NCBI GenBank assembly: GCA_014773175.1
Contig: VXCM01006074.1
Coordinates: forward strand, 1 to 64,000
Origin: Lucifuga dentata
Lineage: Eukaryota; Chordata; Actinopteri; Ophidiiformes; Bythitidae
DNA: 64,000 nucleotides
Reading direction: 5' to 3'
In this document: positions 34,242 through 46,815 of the stretch, one piece after another
Layout of the letters: each line of letters opens with the position of its first letter
Position numbering within the stretch: position 1 is the first letter of the stretch
The notes under the pieces: model-generated
Told to the model about the DNA's origin: nothing
What the model saw: the letters and a program-made list of their open reading frames with translations, nothing else
Databases searched by the model: none
Translations under genes and position numbers: made by a program

Positions 34242-35172
34242 TGAAACAGCTGATGATCATCACCTAATCAGTCAGTTAAGATATAAATATTCAAACATAA
34301 TAACTTACTTGATTTCACTTTTTCCAAATTAAACATTTTAATCATTTGACAATTAACCAAGAAATGGCTCTAACACCTGTACCGGTAAACATGATATTTA
34401 TTTCAGCAGCTGATTCGTTACTGACCAATCACAGCAGCTCTTACTGGCCGCCGCAAAATGGATAAGATGTTTAGTCAGGAAATATCTCATTCTAAAGTAT
34501 GATATAAACTATTTTCCATGGGCTGACCCCCCAATTTGCTTTGTGAAATTTGGTAATAAAAATGCTCATATACACATTAACAGGAATTGTAGATTTTTTT
34601 CTTTTTTTTTGATTTAGAAAATATGAAATTCTCTGGTCTTCTTGGCAGCAACACGTTCTCCAGCCATGAACCTCGCCATGAATGATGCCACGTTTAAGAT
34701 TGTATAGTTAGGGCACATTTGGAACAGCATTTTGATGTGAATAATAATTATTTGCTACTCAACGCCATTAAAATTCACTGATCAAGAGAAAATATATAGA
34801 AAATGTTACAGCTCATAATATGAACATGGCTTTTAGCATTAAGCTAATGTAACTAGCTAGCTAGCTAGCTTACCCAGACGAGTTTTCATCATCCAGAGAG
34901 CCAACATGCCTCCTCTTCAGATGCTCCAGTATAACTAATGTGCTCCATGCCAGGAAAGCTCAGCTTTGCATATGTTGCACACACCTTTTTGGCCAGGTTA
35001 AGAGTGAAATGCTGCCATACTTTGGAGGGTTTTGGTCATGAAGGTATTTCCATCATGCTTCACTTCATTCCAGTAACCACTGATGATGTCACCAACTCAT
35101 CGGTGATTAAATTCGTTGGCAACTAATTAGGGGTCAAGCATGAAGTGCTGGAACCCTATTGTTTTTGTATGG

Positions 35173-35209
<37 letters not shown>

Positions 35210-35239
35210 AAGTGCTGGAACCCTATTGTTTTTGTATGG

Positions 35240-35272
<33 letters not shown>

Positions 35273-35522
35273 GTTATTAATATTTTTATTCCGCCAAAAA
35301 TACCCCTAAAAGTGGATGCACAGGTCAAACGGTGCAACGTGTAGAAGTGAAATTTGCAAGGTAGGTACATAAGGAGATCTATTCATATGCAAAAATTCAT
35401 AGGGGTAAACCACTAGGGGCCCCTATAATAAAGCCCAACGTGTTTTGGCTAATAACTTTTGAACTGTGAGGCACACATTCAAGTGCTTTATATCATTGTG
35501 TTCGGTGAATTGAGCTGCATCC

Positions 35523-35657
35523 GAAGCCATAAGCCACACTCATTTGTGCCATGATAGATTTTTTGCAATTTTGCGAAAAATGCTAAACCNGAAGCCATAA
35601 GCCACACTCATTTGTGCCATGATAGATTTTTTGCAATTTTGCGAAAAATGCTAAACC
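35523..35657. repeat. 67-bp duplication flanking single N (35590)
   Basis: 35523-35589 repeats at 35591-35657. Probable assembly overlap. Confidence 0.9.
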
Positions 35658-36574
35658 TTTTGCGAACTAGTCTCTGGATTTTTAATGTACAAGCAAGTAA
35701 TTGGTGTCAAAAGAATCTTTAGAGTGAGTACTTTAATAATTATTAAAAATACTTTTGAATTTTGACTTTGTATTTTCACAGTATGGATTTGCATTTTTGT
35801 TGTTAGCTGTGATTTTACAAAAACTGCTATATCTTCCTGATAGATACTTCAAATGACATCAACTTTCAATATCTCATTCACAAGTCAATCCTGAATGACT
35901 TTACCAAATTTGGTGTAAATCCACATGTAGGGGGCGCTATAACAAAAAATTGGCTCCACACCCTAAACCGTTGGAGCTAGAAAGCTGAAATTCACAGAGT
36001 AGATAGGGGAGGTGTCCCTGTGTTGACCCACCAAAAATCATGCATATCAAACATAAGTGGGCGCTATAATCAAGCTAAATGTCATAATATAGTACAACAC
36101 ATTTTGGCTAATAACTCGAGATCCATGAGTCACACATTCAAATGCTTTATACCGACATGTTCAGTGAATTGAGCTGCATCCAATGACATAAGCCACGCCC
36201 ATGTGCACCATGATAGATTTTTCACAATTTCGCGAAAAATGCTAAACCTACGTTTGCAAACTAGTCTCCGGATTTTTTTTTTTACGTAGAAACACGTAAT
36301 TGCTGTCAAAAGATTTCTGACTGTCTTCTTAAATAATCATGAACTGCATTTTTGATTTTCGACTTTGTATGGTTCGCAATATGGATTACAATTTTGTGCT
36401 ATTAAATGCCATTTTACAAAAACTGCTATATCTTCCCGATAGATGCTTCAAATTACACCAAACTTCAGAATGTCATTCACATGCCATCCCCAAATGACTG
36501 TACCAAATTTGGTGTAAATCCACCTATAGGGGGCGCTATAACAAAAAAAATTGTCTCTCCAGCCTAAACCATTC

Positions 36575-36709
36575 GAGCTGGAAAGCTGAAATTTGCTGGG
36601 TAGATAGGGGAAGGGATCCTGTGTTGACCCACCAAAAACTGNGAGCTGGAAAGCTGAAATTTGCTGGGTAGATAGGGGAAGGGATCCTGTGTTGACCCAC
36701 CAAAAACTG
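36575..36709. repeat. 67-bp duplication flanking single N (36642)
   Basis: 36575-36641 repeats at 36643-36709. Probable assembly overlap. Confidence 0.9.
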
Positions 36710-37946
36710 TGCATATTGAACATAAGGGGGTGCTACAATAAAGGTAAACATTATAATTTAGCACAGTGCATTTTCCTATTAACTTGTGAACCATGAGTTC
36801 AAATGCTTTATAAAATACCTCTTAATGTGGTTGGCAGCCCAAACTGTCCAATGCGGAAAAGTGAAATTTACAGGATAGGTACATCAGAGGGAGATATATG
36901 TATATACAAAAATTCATAGGTGGAAACCACTAGGCAGCGCTATAATGAAGCTCTATGCATTTTGTTTAGTAACTTTTGAACTGTAAGATTCACATTCAAG
37001 TGCTTTACATCAACGTGTTCAGTCAAATGAGCTGCATCCAAATGCTTAAGCCACACCCATTTGCGTCATGATAGCTTTTTCGCAATTTTGCAAAAAATGC
37101 TAAACCTACTTTTGCGAACTAGTCTCTGGGTATTTTACATAGAAACAAGTAATTGGTGTCAGAACAATCGTTAGACTGAGTTCTTCAATTATCAGAAATT
37201 ATCATTTAATTATCAAAAACATTTTTGAATTTTGACTTTGTATGTTCGCAATATGGATTTGCATTTTTGTTGTTCACTTTCATTTTACGAAAACTGCTAA
37301 ATCTTCCTGATACATACTTCAAATGACACCAAATTTCAGAATCTCATTCACAAGTCATCCCAGAATAACTATGCCAATATTGGTGTAAATCCACCCATAG
37401 GGGGCGCTATAACAAAAAATTGGCTCTACAGTCTAAACCATTCGAGCTGGAAAGCTGAAATTTACAGGGTAGATTGGGGAAATGACCCTATATTGAACCA
37501 CCAAAAACTGAGCATATCAAACATAAGGGGGCAGTATAATAAAGGTAAAGGTCATAATATAACAACACATTTTGTCTAATAACTTGTAAACCATGAGTCG
37601 CACATTCAAATGCTTTATACTGACACGTTTGGTGAATTAAGCTACATCCAATGACATAAGCCACGCCCATTTCCACCTGGATAGATTTTTCACATTTTCG
37701 CAAAAAATGCTAACCTACTTTTTGCAAAATACTCTCTGGATTTTTTACATTGAAACAAGCAATTAGTGTTAAAGGCAAATGTGTTTTTCTTCAGAACTTG
37801 CTATGGTCGTGGGCCTTGGGTTCTGACTTGCATAGGGTCCGAATTGCGTTATTATGCTTGGACCCCGATATAATTGCTTGCAATTCTAGTTTGGTCATTG
37901 ATTTTTGTCAACTACATCGATTATTCATTGCACCCCTACTTTTTGA

Positions 37947-39665
37947 AGATACCAAATCAAACATAATTAAACTTTTTGTCTTTTTTGGCATCTTTTGTTG
38001 GCTGTAGTGCCAATCTACAATACAAAGAATAGAGGATATAGGAATGTTGTTAGTCTAATATGAGATACGTTTTATTGACATTACTGTTCATAATTATTAT
38101 TCTACTTTTCTCCACTTAAAATCTTTAGTTTTTACTTTGCCCCTTGCTAAGTGTGGCAGAAAATCCATCTCAAAGCTAAATATTCTTTCAAGGGTTGGTC
38201 TGATTTTATTGGCATTAATATGTTTTTTGTTGCTTTTAATTCTTGTGAGGTGACCTTGAATGCCTTGAAAGGCGCCTTTAAATAAAATGTACTTATTCAT
38301 TTTTATTTACTATCATAGTTTTTGGATTCTTTTGTTTCTATTGTTCCATCTGTTATTACAGGATTATTGCACTCTCGGGGCAGTTTCATTCATTTCCGGT
38401 ATACGTACCTCAGAATACTCACCTGGCCATTCTGATTCTCCTCTGAGTGTATATTTGTACATATTATCCTGTTCCATGAATAGAAACCTTTATATCTACC
38501 TGGAGACTCCGAGTTCTGTTTTGGGTTCAATTCTGCCATAAATGTGACAGAAGCATAGCTGTGGACTACAGTCAATTACAACATTTATCAAATTGTGTTG
38601 CTGCCATAATTTGGAAAAATCACCATCCAAGCCACACCTACAGTTCTTCCTTCTTCCACAGCTACACAGGAGTTTTCTCCATGTTGGTTACAGATGAATG
38701 GTGTGGGTACGCAGAGCACAGCTGAACTGTGCAGTGCAGAGATGGCAAGCAGACAGCAAAATATGACAATATGGTTTGAAAATTGGAAAAGTTGATGCTG
38801 AAAGATCAAGTATATATTTATTTAAAGATTAAAGTATTGGCAGAAGGCTGATTTGTCACTGAAGCTCTAATCATCACATGAACCTCACCTCATTATGGCA
38901 AAAGTTTTTATGTCACTAATCCCTGTTATTCTCCACCTGTCCACCAGCCATCATTACACCCCTGGTTGGTCACCTGACACACAACCACTCCCATTTCCCT
39001 CATCAGCTTTCCAGTATGTATGAATTGTCTTCAAAGCCCTGCTCCAGCCTTCCAGGCTTCTTTTGTTAGCCTCCCTCTGTCCTTTAGGATTTGTTTTCCT
39101 AGTTCATTGGTTTAAGTCCTGGCTCTGGTTCCATCTGTCCCTGCTCTACACATTCCTTATTAGCTAAATCTGTGTCTTTAACCAATCACAGTGGGAGGCA
39201 TCAACTCTTGATTAAGTGAACACACCTGATTTTGCTAATCATCTGTAGAGCAGGGAGAGATGGAAAATACACAGTGCTGTAAACTTCAGGACCAAGATTA
39301 AGAATCACTGATAAAAGTCATGTCTTATGCCTCCTGCAAACTGTGTAATAACAGAGATCCTCTAAGTTCATTGAATGTCACATAGTGCCTTTGTATCAGT
39401 TTCAGACTAATGATGATCAGGTTTGATGAATGTCAGATTTCCTGGTGATTTGAAACACTAAGCAAGCAGGAAAAACTCTACAGGCAAAAATGTGTCCAAC
39501 TTGTAATTTGATTTGCAGCAGCAGTCAAACTGTGAGATTTCAAATTTTGTTGTCTCAGACTGTGTTTGGTTAAAAACAAAAGTGCAAAATTTGTCTTCCT
39601 ACCAATTGGGATGTCTCATACTGCAATCTAGTAGCGGCATTTTGCATTTACAACCAAATACTTCA

Positions 39666-39696
<31 letters not shown>

Positions 39697-40081
39697 CAGT
39701 CTACAGGAGCCTTTAAACAGCTGCATCAGTTCATTATGATTCAAATAAATCACCAGCAAAATCACTCGCCAGTGGTTGTTCAGTGAGGCAATGTGTTCGG
39801 TATAGTATAATCTGCAGATTTGGGGAGATTTGATGAATTTAACATTTGGTTGTGTTTAGTGCTACTGCTGTCGTTGCACATAAATTATCTTGTTAAGTCA
39901 AAGCAAATGACTGAGCTACTTTGGTATTTTGGATCTCAGTTTCAAATAGCTAACAGAGCTCTTAATGTGAACAAGTTCCCACAAGTCCTGTTACATTTCC
40001 TTTGTTGCCAATGGAATTCAAGAGAGCCATACATTATTGATGCTCTCTTAAACTTGGAAATATAATAGTATATATATGCAA

Positions 40082-40127
<46 letters not shown>

Positions 40128-40149
40128 NTATAATAGTATATATATGCAA

Positions 40150-40195
<46 letters not shown>

Positions 40196-40216
40196 CATAT
40201 ACATATAGTGTGTATG

Positions 40217-40270
<54 letters not shown>

Positions 40271-43158
40271 CGAGTTATTGAAAAAGCCTTGCAATGCACA
40301 CTTACAACCCTCTTCGTAGCTTAAAACACGACATGTAGAAAACTAGAAAACTTTTTTGGCTAAAACCAGTGAACTCCACCTCATTATGGCCAAGGTCAGA
40401 TGGAGATGCTCATTTTGAAAAGTCACCACAACAATCTGTCACTCTCAGAACCTTATTATATGAACAGGAACTGGCATTCTAATGGCCGTGTAGATTTGCA
40501 GACATGGCCGGTCAGCACACAGCATTGCAGCCTACCATCAGGGATAAAGCAACAAACAAAGCTGACCCGCTGACCCCTGCAGCACAAACAATAACAAGGA
40601 AATGGGTCTGCAGGAAGATGGAGGCGTGGGAAAGAAACAGCCTGAGAGGAGAGTTAGTGCATGCAGGCCTAATGATGAAGGATGCACAGGGAGGAAGCAG
40701 ACTGTGCCTGATTGCTCAGTGGTACAAAACAGCCTGTTAACAATGAGCCAGGGAACAATAGAGGAAGTGGCTCCAAGGACCTTCTAATATCATAAACACT
40801 GAAAAGACTTATTAGAATGGGGTTATAATAAATGACCTAAAGGACTGTCCACATTCATTCTTCCTGACTAGAGCAGCAGCACACACTGAACTGGATTGTG
40901 AACCAGCTGGCACATCAGTAGCAGCTGCTCATTTAAGTTTTGGTTTATTTAACTTTATTTAAAGATGTAAAATATACAGACAGACTGACGGTAAATCTGC
41001 TGTGCAGGAGAGAGATTTATATCCTTATTCATCAGTAATATCATGTAACTGACAATTGACACAAAACCTAGATAAATGATGTGCTTTGCTTTTATTGAAA
41101 CATTTTATTTTTTTATTTTATTATTATTATTTATTTCCTTTCAGCTCACTGTGAAAAACATATACAACATGGTTCCACATTATCATGGGTCAAAGCAGCT
41201 AGAATGATGTAAAGTGGACAACAGAAAGCATTTGAGGACGTATGTTCAGCACAACATCTGCTTGTAATCAGCACCACCACTGTGTAAAGTCATTCAGTAA
41301 CATGCTTTATTACAGTACTAAAGTATTGTAACATTGGGAATGCCATTTTGAGTTACTATCATATTAGATAGTTTGAATTCAGTGATAACAGAGTAGAATA
41401 CAGTTAGGGCATGGCTCATGTGTTCTGAGATAAAACGTTCTCTTTTACAGCTTTTACATAGCGTCAGTGAAACTCTCATCAGGTAAGTCTCTGCTCTGTC
41501 AGTCAGTGAGTTATCCAATCACAAGGGTTTGTTACCAAGGAGAGATCTGGGGTTAGCAGGTTGTAGTGTAAATACGCTTTTGATTGGGACAAGAGTAAAG
41601 ACAATAAAGATTATACCTAGGATAATAAATAAGATAGTCTTTACAATTTATCCAATTGGAAAGGAGGTGAGTTCTCGGCTATTTGAGTCAAGCTCCACAC
41701 AAATAAACCAAATAAACATTCCTCTGAGTTTTATAATTTATTAAACACCCACACCAAATGATAGAAAATGACTGGGGTCAGAGCAAGAATGTGAATTTTA
41801 TGGCATTAAGCTGACTCAGATTAGAAGGAATGATTGGCAGTGGAGGAGAAAGGAGTCACTTTTGCTATGCTATCGGTGATGCTAAACAGTTAGCCGTAAC
41901 AGAGACAAGATTAGCAAGGAAGAAAATTTAAATCAGAAATGGTTTCTCTCTAATTACCCCATGACAGAGGCAGGTACTTATGGTGAAGCCAGTGCTGGAT
42001 TCAGTCGATCCGGCAAGAGACTTGGCTAGAACCTGGCTGATAACCGGACTGGACCAAGTGGGCGGACAACCTTCTGTCGGCTGATTCCTCAGGGAGAGGG
42101 CATCGATTGTTGCAATTGATCAGTGAATTCTTCAGATTTCTCAGAAACCATGATGCTTGTTCACTCTTCTGGCTCACAGGGACAACATGGATGCGATCGG
42201 TCAATGAAGGCATCTTTGTGGTGGTCTCAGGTAGCGGGATTGGCTGTCTTCTGTGTTGGAAGTGAATGAGATTCACCTGAACTGACTTGTACTTTAACTG
42301 ACTTGCTATGTAAAGTGGCAAAGTTCTTGCGATGAGGGAACAAAAACACAAGTTTATTCCTTTTATTGTCCAACAGTTTTTTGCACTCCATCTAGAACGT
42401 ATATTTTATGTGGACATTTAGAACACTGTTTTACTGCACAGAATGTGTTTCAGGTTCTCACATTTTAAAATCTATTCAATGTGACTTATATTTGTGACTT
42501 ATAATGTGACTTATATTCTGAAGTGACTGTTGGTGTCATAAGAATGGAAGACTCCCATTGTTCTCTCCTGTCAAAGACTCAGGTGGATGATGCTACTGGA
42601 CCAAACAACAGTGTGAACAGGTACTTTAATGTTTAACACCTGGCCTTTACTTCTACAGTCTCTCTGAGCCAATTTCTTAGTTCCACCACAAAGTCAACAA
42701 GGTTAAGAGAGTAATCCAGTATGAATGAGTCTTGCCTAACGGTGTTTTGTGCTCCAGCTAGAAGGTATATTGTATGGGGACATTTAGAATACTGTTTTGT
42801 TACTAAGAAGGTGTTTCTTCTTGGCAGAATATCACTCTGTTTTGGGACCATCACAACATCCCCACAGCACATATTAAGTCAGAGTGTGTGCGTCTGATAA
42901 TTTTTTGTTTGAACTCGAAACCGGGGGCGATGTGTCCCCACAAGGGACATAAACATGGTGTGTGAAATGTCCCCACAAAGCCTGTTTAATTCAAGATGTG
43001 TGACCACAAACAAAACTTGACTGGGCAGTAAAAAAATTAATTTATTTTAAATCTGATGATTGCTTATTCTAGTGTGTTTGGAATTATTTCTGTTTTTATT
43101 TTGTCACAGCTGTTTGTGTTCTCAATGTTTTGTGTACTATTGCCTTTATTTACAGATT
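37947..43158. other. Mostly unassigned DNA with microsatellites
   Basis: Near 38250-38300 is a LINE-like 3' tail (GAAAGGCGCCTTTAAATAAAATG). A poly-A run lies at 39668-39696. (TCTA)n (40085-40195, duplicated across an N at 40128) and (TG)n/(TA)n (about 40226-40270) follow. A 60-bp block at about 42374-42432 recurs imperfectly at about 42743-42802 (ACTCCATCTAGAACG versus GCTCCAGCTAGAAGG). The minus-strand 116-codon frame at 42001-42351 has no motif I recognise. Confidence 0.4.
40061..40195. repeat. 67-bp duplication flanking single N (40128), in (TCTA)n
   Basis: 40061-40127 repeats at 40129-40195. The apparent doubling of the microsatellite is probably an assembly overlap. Confidence 0.9.
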
Positions 43159-45461
43159 ATGACAGAATTCCAAAATGAACACAAGATTGTTATACCAAGA
43201 CTGCAGAGGACGAAAAGCATCCTTGTAAGTTTTCAATTAAATGGCTATCAAATTCTGTATTTTCTGAGCCATGATTGTAGGTATGTTTAAGGTGTGTATA
43301 TACAGTATATATAAATTGATTTTTCCTTTTTAGATGAAAGATCTATCTATCTTCAGTTCTTGAAGATTCTGAGGATATTTACGATTCAACATCAGCAAGT
43401 GATGATGAATATGTTCTAGATAGCAGATGTGAAAGTGAACACAGTGAAGCTAGCCTTCAAATTTCAAAACATTTGTCTGTGGATGATTGGCTCAATGTTT
43501 CTGCAGTCATTGATTCCACAACATCAGATAACATGGACTTCGACCAGATCAGCTTTACAACTTCAGATAATTTGAATTTTGGTAAGAGCAGTATTACCTC
43601 TGAAGTCATAGGAGCCATAGTCAAATTACCAGCTCAAATCAGGACATGATTGACAGCATTTTTGTTAGTTCTTCCCAAAAAAGAAGTGGAAATAGAGTGT
43701 AGGACAAGAGACATTATTGCTTATACTGTTGTTAACCTTATGCAAAAATGGCAAGGCATCTGGAATCTGCACATAAAGATAAAGTTGATGTGAGCAAAAT
43801 CATAAGCTTTCTGAAAGGCTGCAAAGAAAGAAAACAAAATCTAGATTATATTTGCAACAGAGGCAACTATGCTCACAATGCTACTGTTATGGAGTCAGGG
43901 AAGGGGGAACTTGTGCCATTCAAATGACCACCCAAGGCAGCAAAAGGAAATGACTTCATGCATTGTGCATACTGCCAAGGACTATTTATGAGAAAAGTTT
44001 CTGTGGCGACACTTGCAGAGTTGTACACTTAAGCCTGGATCAGTTGCCCCAAAACCAGGAAAGAACCGTGTTCAGTCCATGTGTACATTCACAGGCCCTG
44101 CCTTCACACGTGAGCAGACAACTGTGGGAAGTTATTAGTGCTATGAATCCTGACCCCATAACAGATGTAATCAAACATGACCATGTCATTATTGAAGTTG
44201 GACAACACCTGCTAAACAAAGGTGGTACATCAGCCAAAAGTAAAAGGTGTGTGCGAGAGAAGATGTGAGAAATGGAACGACTTCTTCTAATGGCCAGGAA
44301 AGTTACCACCTTGAAAACGATGGAAGATTTCATAAATCCAAGGAACTACATTGAGACAGTGAAAGCTGTCAGATTTACATGTGGCTATGACAATGAAGCA
44401 AACAAATTCTTAGTCCCATCACTGGCAAATAAACTTGGGAACACCTTGGTTAAAGTCAGCGAACTCTTAAAAGCTCAGAGTTTGATATCAGATAACAAAG
44501 AGCTAGTGAGGAATGCCACTGAGTTCCTAGACATCCATAAGGAAAAGTGGAATGAGATGATCTCTGCAAGAGCACTACAAAACATTGTGGAAGCAAAGTG
44601 GAATGTACCCACTCTCATGCCCTTTACTGAAGATGTCCAAAAACTGCAACTTTCTCAATCAAGTGAAAGATGAGTACACCAATGAATTATCTGAAAATCC
44701 TTCAGCTGCATCCTGGACAAACCTTGCAAAGGTTTGTCTGATTGTCTGACACAGATCATTCTGTTTAACCAATGCAGGGAAGGAAAAGTGGCAAGCATGT
44801 CCTTACAAGTATTCTTATCAGGGGACACTTCCAATCCTCATGAAGATGTAGACTGGACACTCTCTGAAGTGGGGGAAAAAAAAACCCTGCAGACACTTCT
44901 CAAGAATTGTCAGGAGGGGAAAACGAGGTCGACCAGTTCCAATTCTGTTGACTCCACAGATGTTGTGTGTATTAGAAATGCTTGCTAAGCAGAGAGAAGA
45001 TACTGGAGTTCTGAAAGACAATGAATATATGTTTGCAAGACCAGGAGCTCTGACACATTTCTGAGGTTCAGACTGCATTCGCAGCTTTGGAAAGGCTTGT
45101 GGTGCAAAGTGTCCAGAGGCACTGACATCTACTAAACTAAGAAAGCATGCTGCAACACTTTCAACAGTACTAAATATGACAGACACAGAGATGGATCAGC
45201 TGGCAAATTTTCTTGGCCATGACATGAGAATCCATCGGGAGTTCTGTCAACTACCTGAGAAAACCCTTCAACTCACCAAGATCAGTAAAGTTGTAATGGC
45301 ACTCGAGCAAGGAAGATTAGCTGAGTTCCATGGCAAGAACTTAAATGAAATCAGTGTAGATCCCGATGGTATGTCTTTTGATTTGCATTTTCCTTTCTTT
45401 ACCTTTCTTTTTTCTTTTATTTTTTTTTACTTTTTTTAAATTAAATTACATTTATGAATGG

Positions 45462-46020
45462 TTTTTGGTGTGTTTTCTACAGAAAAAGTTATGCACAGTG
45501 ACATAGAAGACAAGAATGGAGAAGAGGGAAGCCTTTCCTCTTCAATTGATGGTATGTCAGTAAGTCAATGTCAAATGTAACAGGTGTTTTAGTTTATTAT
45601 TCACCAATCATTGAGTAAATTTTGTGTAACTTTTTTGTGTTTTTTCCATTGTCTTGAAGATGAATGAATTTGTAGGTTATACACATTCCATCCAATATTC
45701 TTGTACATACTTTCTATACCTAGCACATTATCTCTTACAATTTCTTTTTGTTAAATTATTTTCAGGACCTGTTTTTGGTGTGTCTTCTACAGAAGTTCTG
45801 CACAGTGATGTAGAAGACAAGAATGGAGAAGAGGGAAACTTTTCCTCTACAGTTGATGGTATGTGGTGTCAGTAAATTAATGTCAAAAGTAACAGCTATT
45901 TTAGTTTATTATTCACCAATCATTGAACAACTGTGTTGTGTAACTTTTGTGTTATTTTTTTCCATTGTCTTGAAGATGAATGAATGTGTAGGTTATACAC
46001 ATTCCATCCAATATTCTTGG
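45462..46020 (+). repeat. Intragenic tandem duplication containing one exon (period 310)
   Basis: The acceptor block TTTTTGGTGTGTYTTCTACAG occurs at 45462-45482 and again at 45772-45792. The phase-1 exon that follows (69 and 66 bp) encodes EKVMHSDIEDKNGEEG and EVLHSDVEDKNGEEG. The following intron sequence, including TTTATTATTCACCAATCATTG and GGTTATACACATTCCATCC, is also repeated. Copies differ by scattered substitutions and small indels, so the duplication is not recent. The exon is symmetrical, so adding it kept the frame. Confidence 0.9.
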
Positions 46021-46724
46021 AAGCACATTAATGTAATGTACAAGTCATGACATGCACTTAGTATCTTATTGTAAGATAGTACTTTGTTGCTTTTGTAAAA
46101 GCCAAAAAATGCAAAAAATATTTTTGATTTTACCTCCTTTGGTTCAAAGGACAACGCACAAACATAATCCCAGCAAAGTAATCATCACTGAGGAAGCATT
46201 TGATTATTTAGAGTTACACTCTGCAATATATCCATGATGACTGGCTTGCTGTGTGAGACTCCTGCACTTTGAAAATCTCATTTATCATTGACATTTGATG
46301 TTTATTCTAAAACACTGAATGAACATCAAATAATCATCACTGATCAAATTAATAACTTTCCATATTTACTTGCAAATGATGAACACAGTTATACACCTAC
46401 ACACTTTAATAGTTTATTGCTCTTCTTTTATAAATATAAACAATGACACTGATAGGGTATAGTCAACATTTTTTTTCATACACATGGTGGACTTTTAAAA
46501 TGTTACATTTTGTTTTTTTTTTCCATAGAACAATCAGCAGAGGAGACACTTCCACCTCCTGAGAGAAATAAAATGCCACCACCCACCACCTAAGAAATGC
46601 AAACCATCATCAGCATACAATGAGGTATCCTCAGAAGTCAATGCTGTGAGGTCTTCCACCAAAGGTGAGCTCTATATACATTATCCATTTTTTGTATGCC
46701 AAACAGATAAAACTGGAAAAGGCA

Positions 46725-46815
46725 CTACCTACCTACTTACCTACCTACCTACCTACCAACATAACTACCTACATACCTACGTACCTACATAACTACCTAC
46801 CTACTACCTATCCAC
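46725..46815. repeat. (CTAC)n microsatellite in an intron of the Crypton-like gene
   Basis: An interrupted CTAC repeat lies inside the last intron (46665-47080). Confidence 0.9.

Larger units (their letters stand above)
35130..37866. mobile_element. TIR element with four ~600-bp internal repeats (N1)
   Basis: Ends GGGGTCAAGCAT and ATGCTTGGACCCC are inverted (one base of difference in the core). Between them a degenerate unit of about 600 bp recurs. Recognisable anchors are GGGCGCTATAACAAAAAATTGG (near 35934, 36532, 37402), a TAATAACTTTTGAACTGTGAG-like block (near 35450, 36110, 36967, 37579) and GCGAAAAATGCTAAACC (near 35650, 36241, 37100, 37706). The third unit also holds a partial extra block near 36776. 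No protein is encoded. The element lies inside the hAT 33393-37938. Similar sequence is common in fish genomes as far as I recall, but I cannot name the family. Confidence 0.7.
33393..37938 (-). mobile_element. hAT element with BED-finger relic, carrying a nested element
   Basis: Left end TAGGGCTGCAACTAACGACT and right end ...TCATTGCACCCCTA are inverted relatives. CTTTTTAA (33385-33392) and CTTTTTGA (37939-37946) form a 7/8 match consistent with the 8-bp hAT target duplication. On the minus strand near 35050-34870 lies a BED-type zinc-finger piece: KVWQHFTL-like residues in a broken frame, then VCNICKAELSWHG and a residual H-rich end. This is the usual first coding block of Ac-like hAT transposases. 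The catalytic region is absent. The interval 35130-37866 is a separate element inserted in it, and a 67-bp artefactual duplication lies at 34107-34241. Confidence 0.7.

Noticed and set aside
36448..36794. Three overlapping minus-strand frames
   Set aside because: By-products of the ~600-bp internal repeats and of a 67-bp assembly duplication.
40085..40195. Very long (TCTA)n expansion
   Set aside because: The apparent second block is the 67-bp duplicate across the N at 40128.
42001..42351. 116-codon minus-strand frame that looked polyprotein-like
   Set aside because: No recognisable domain or motif and no retroelement context; left unassigned.
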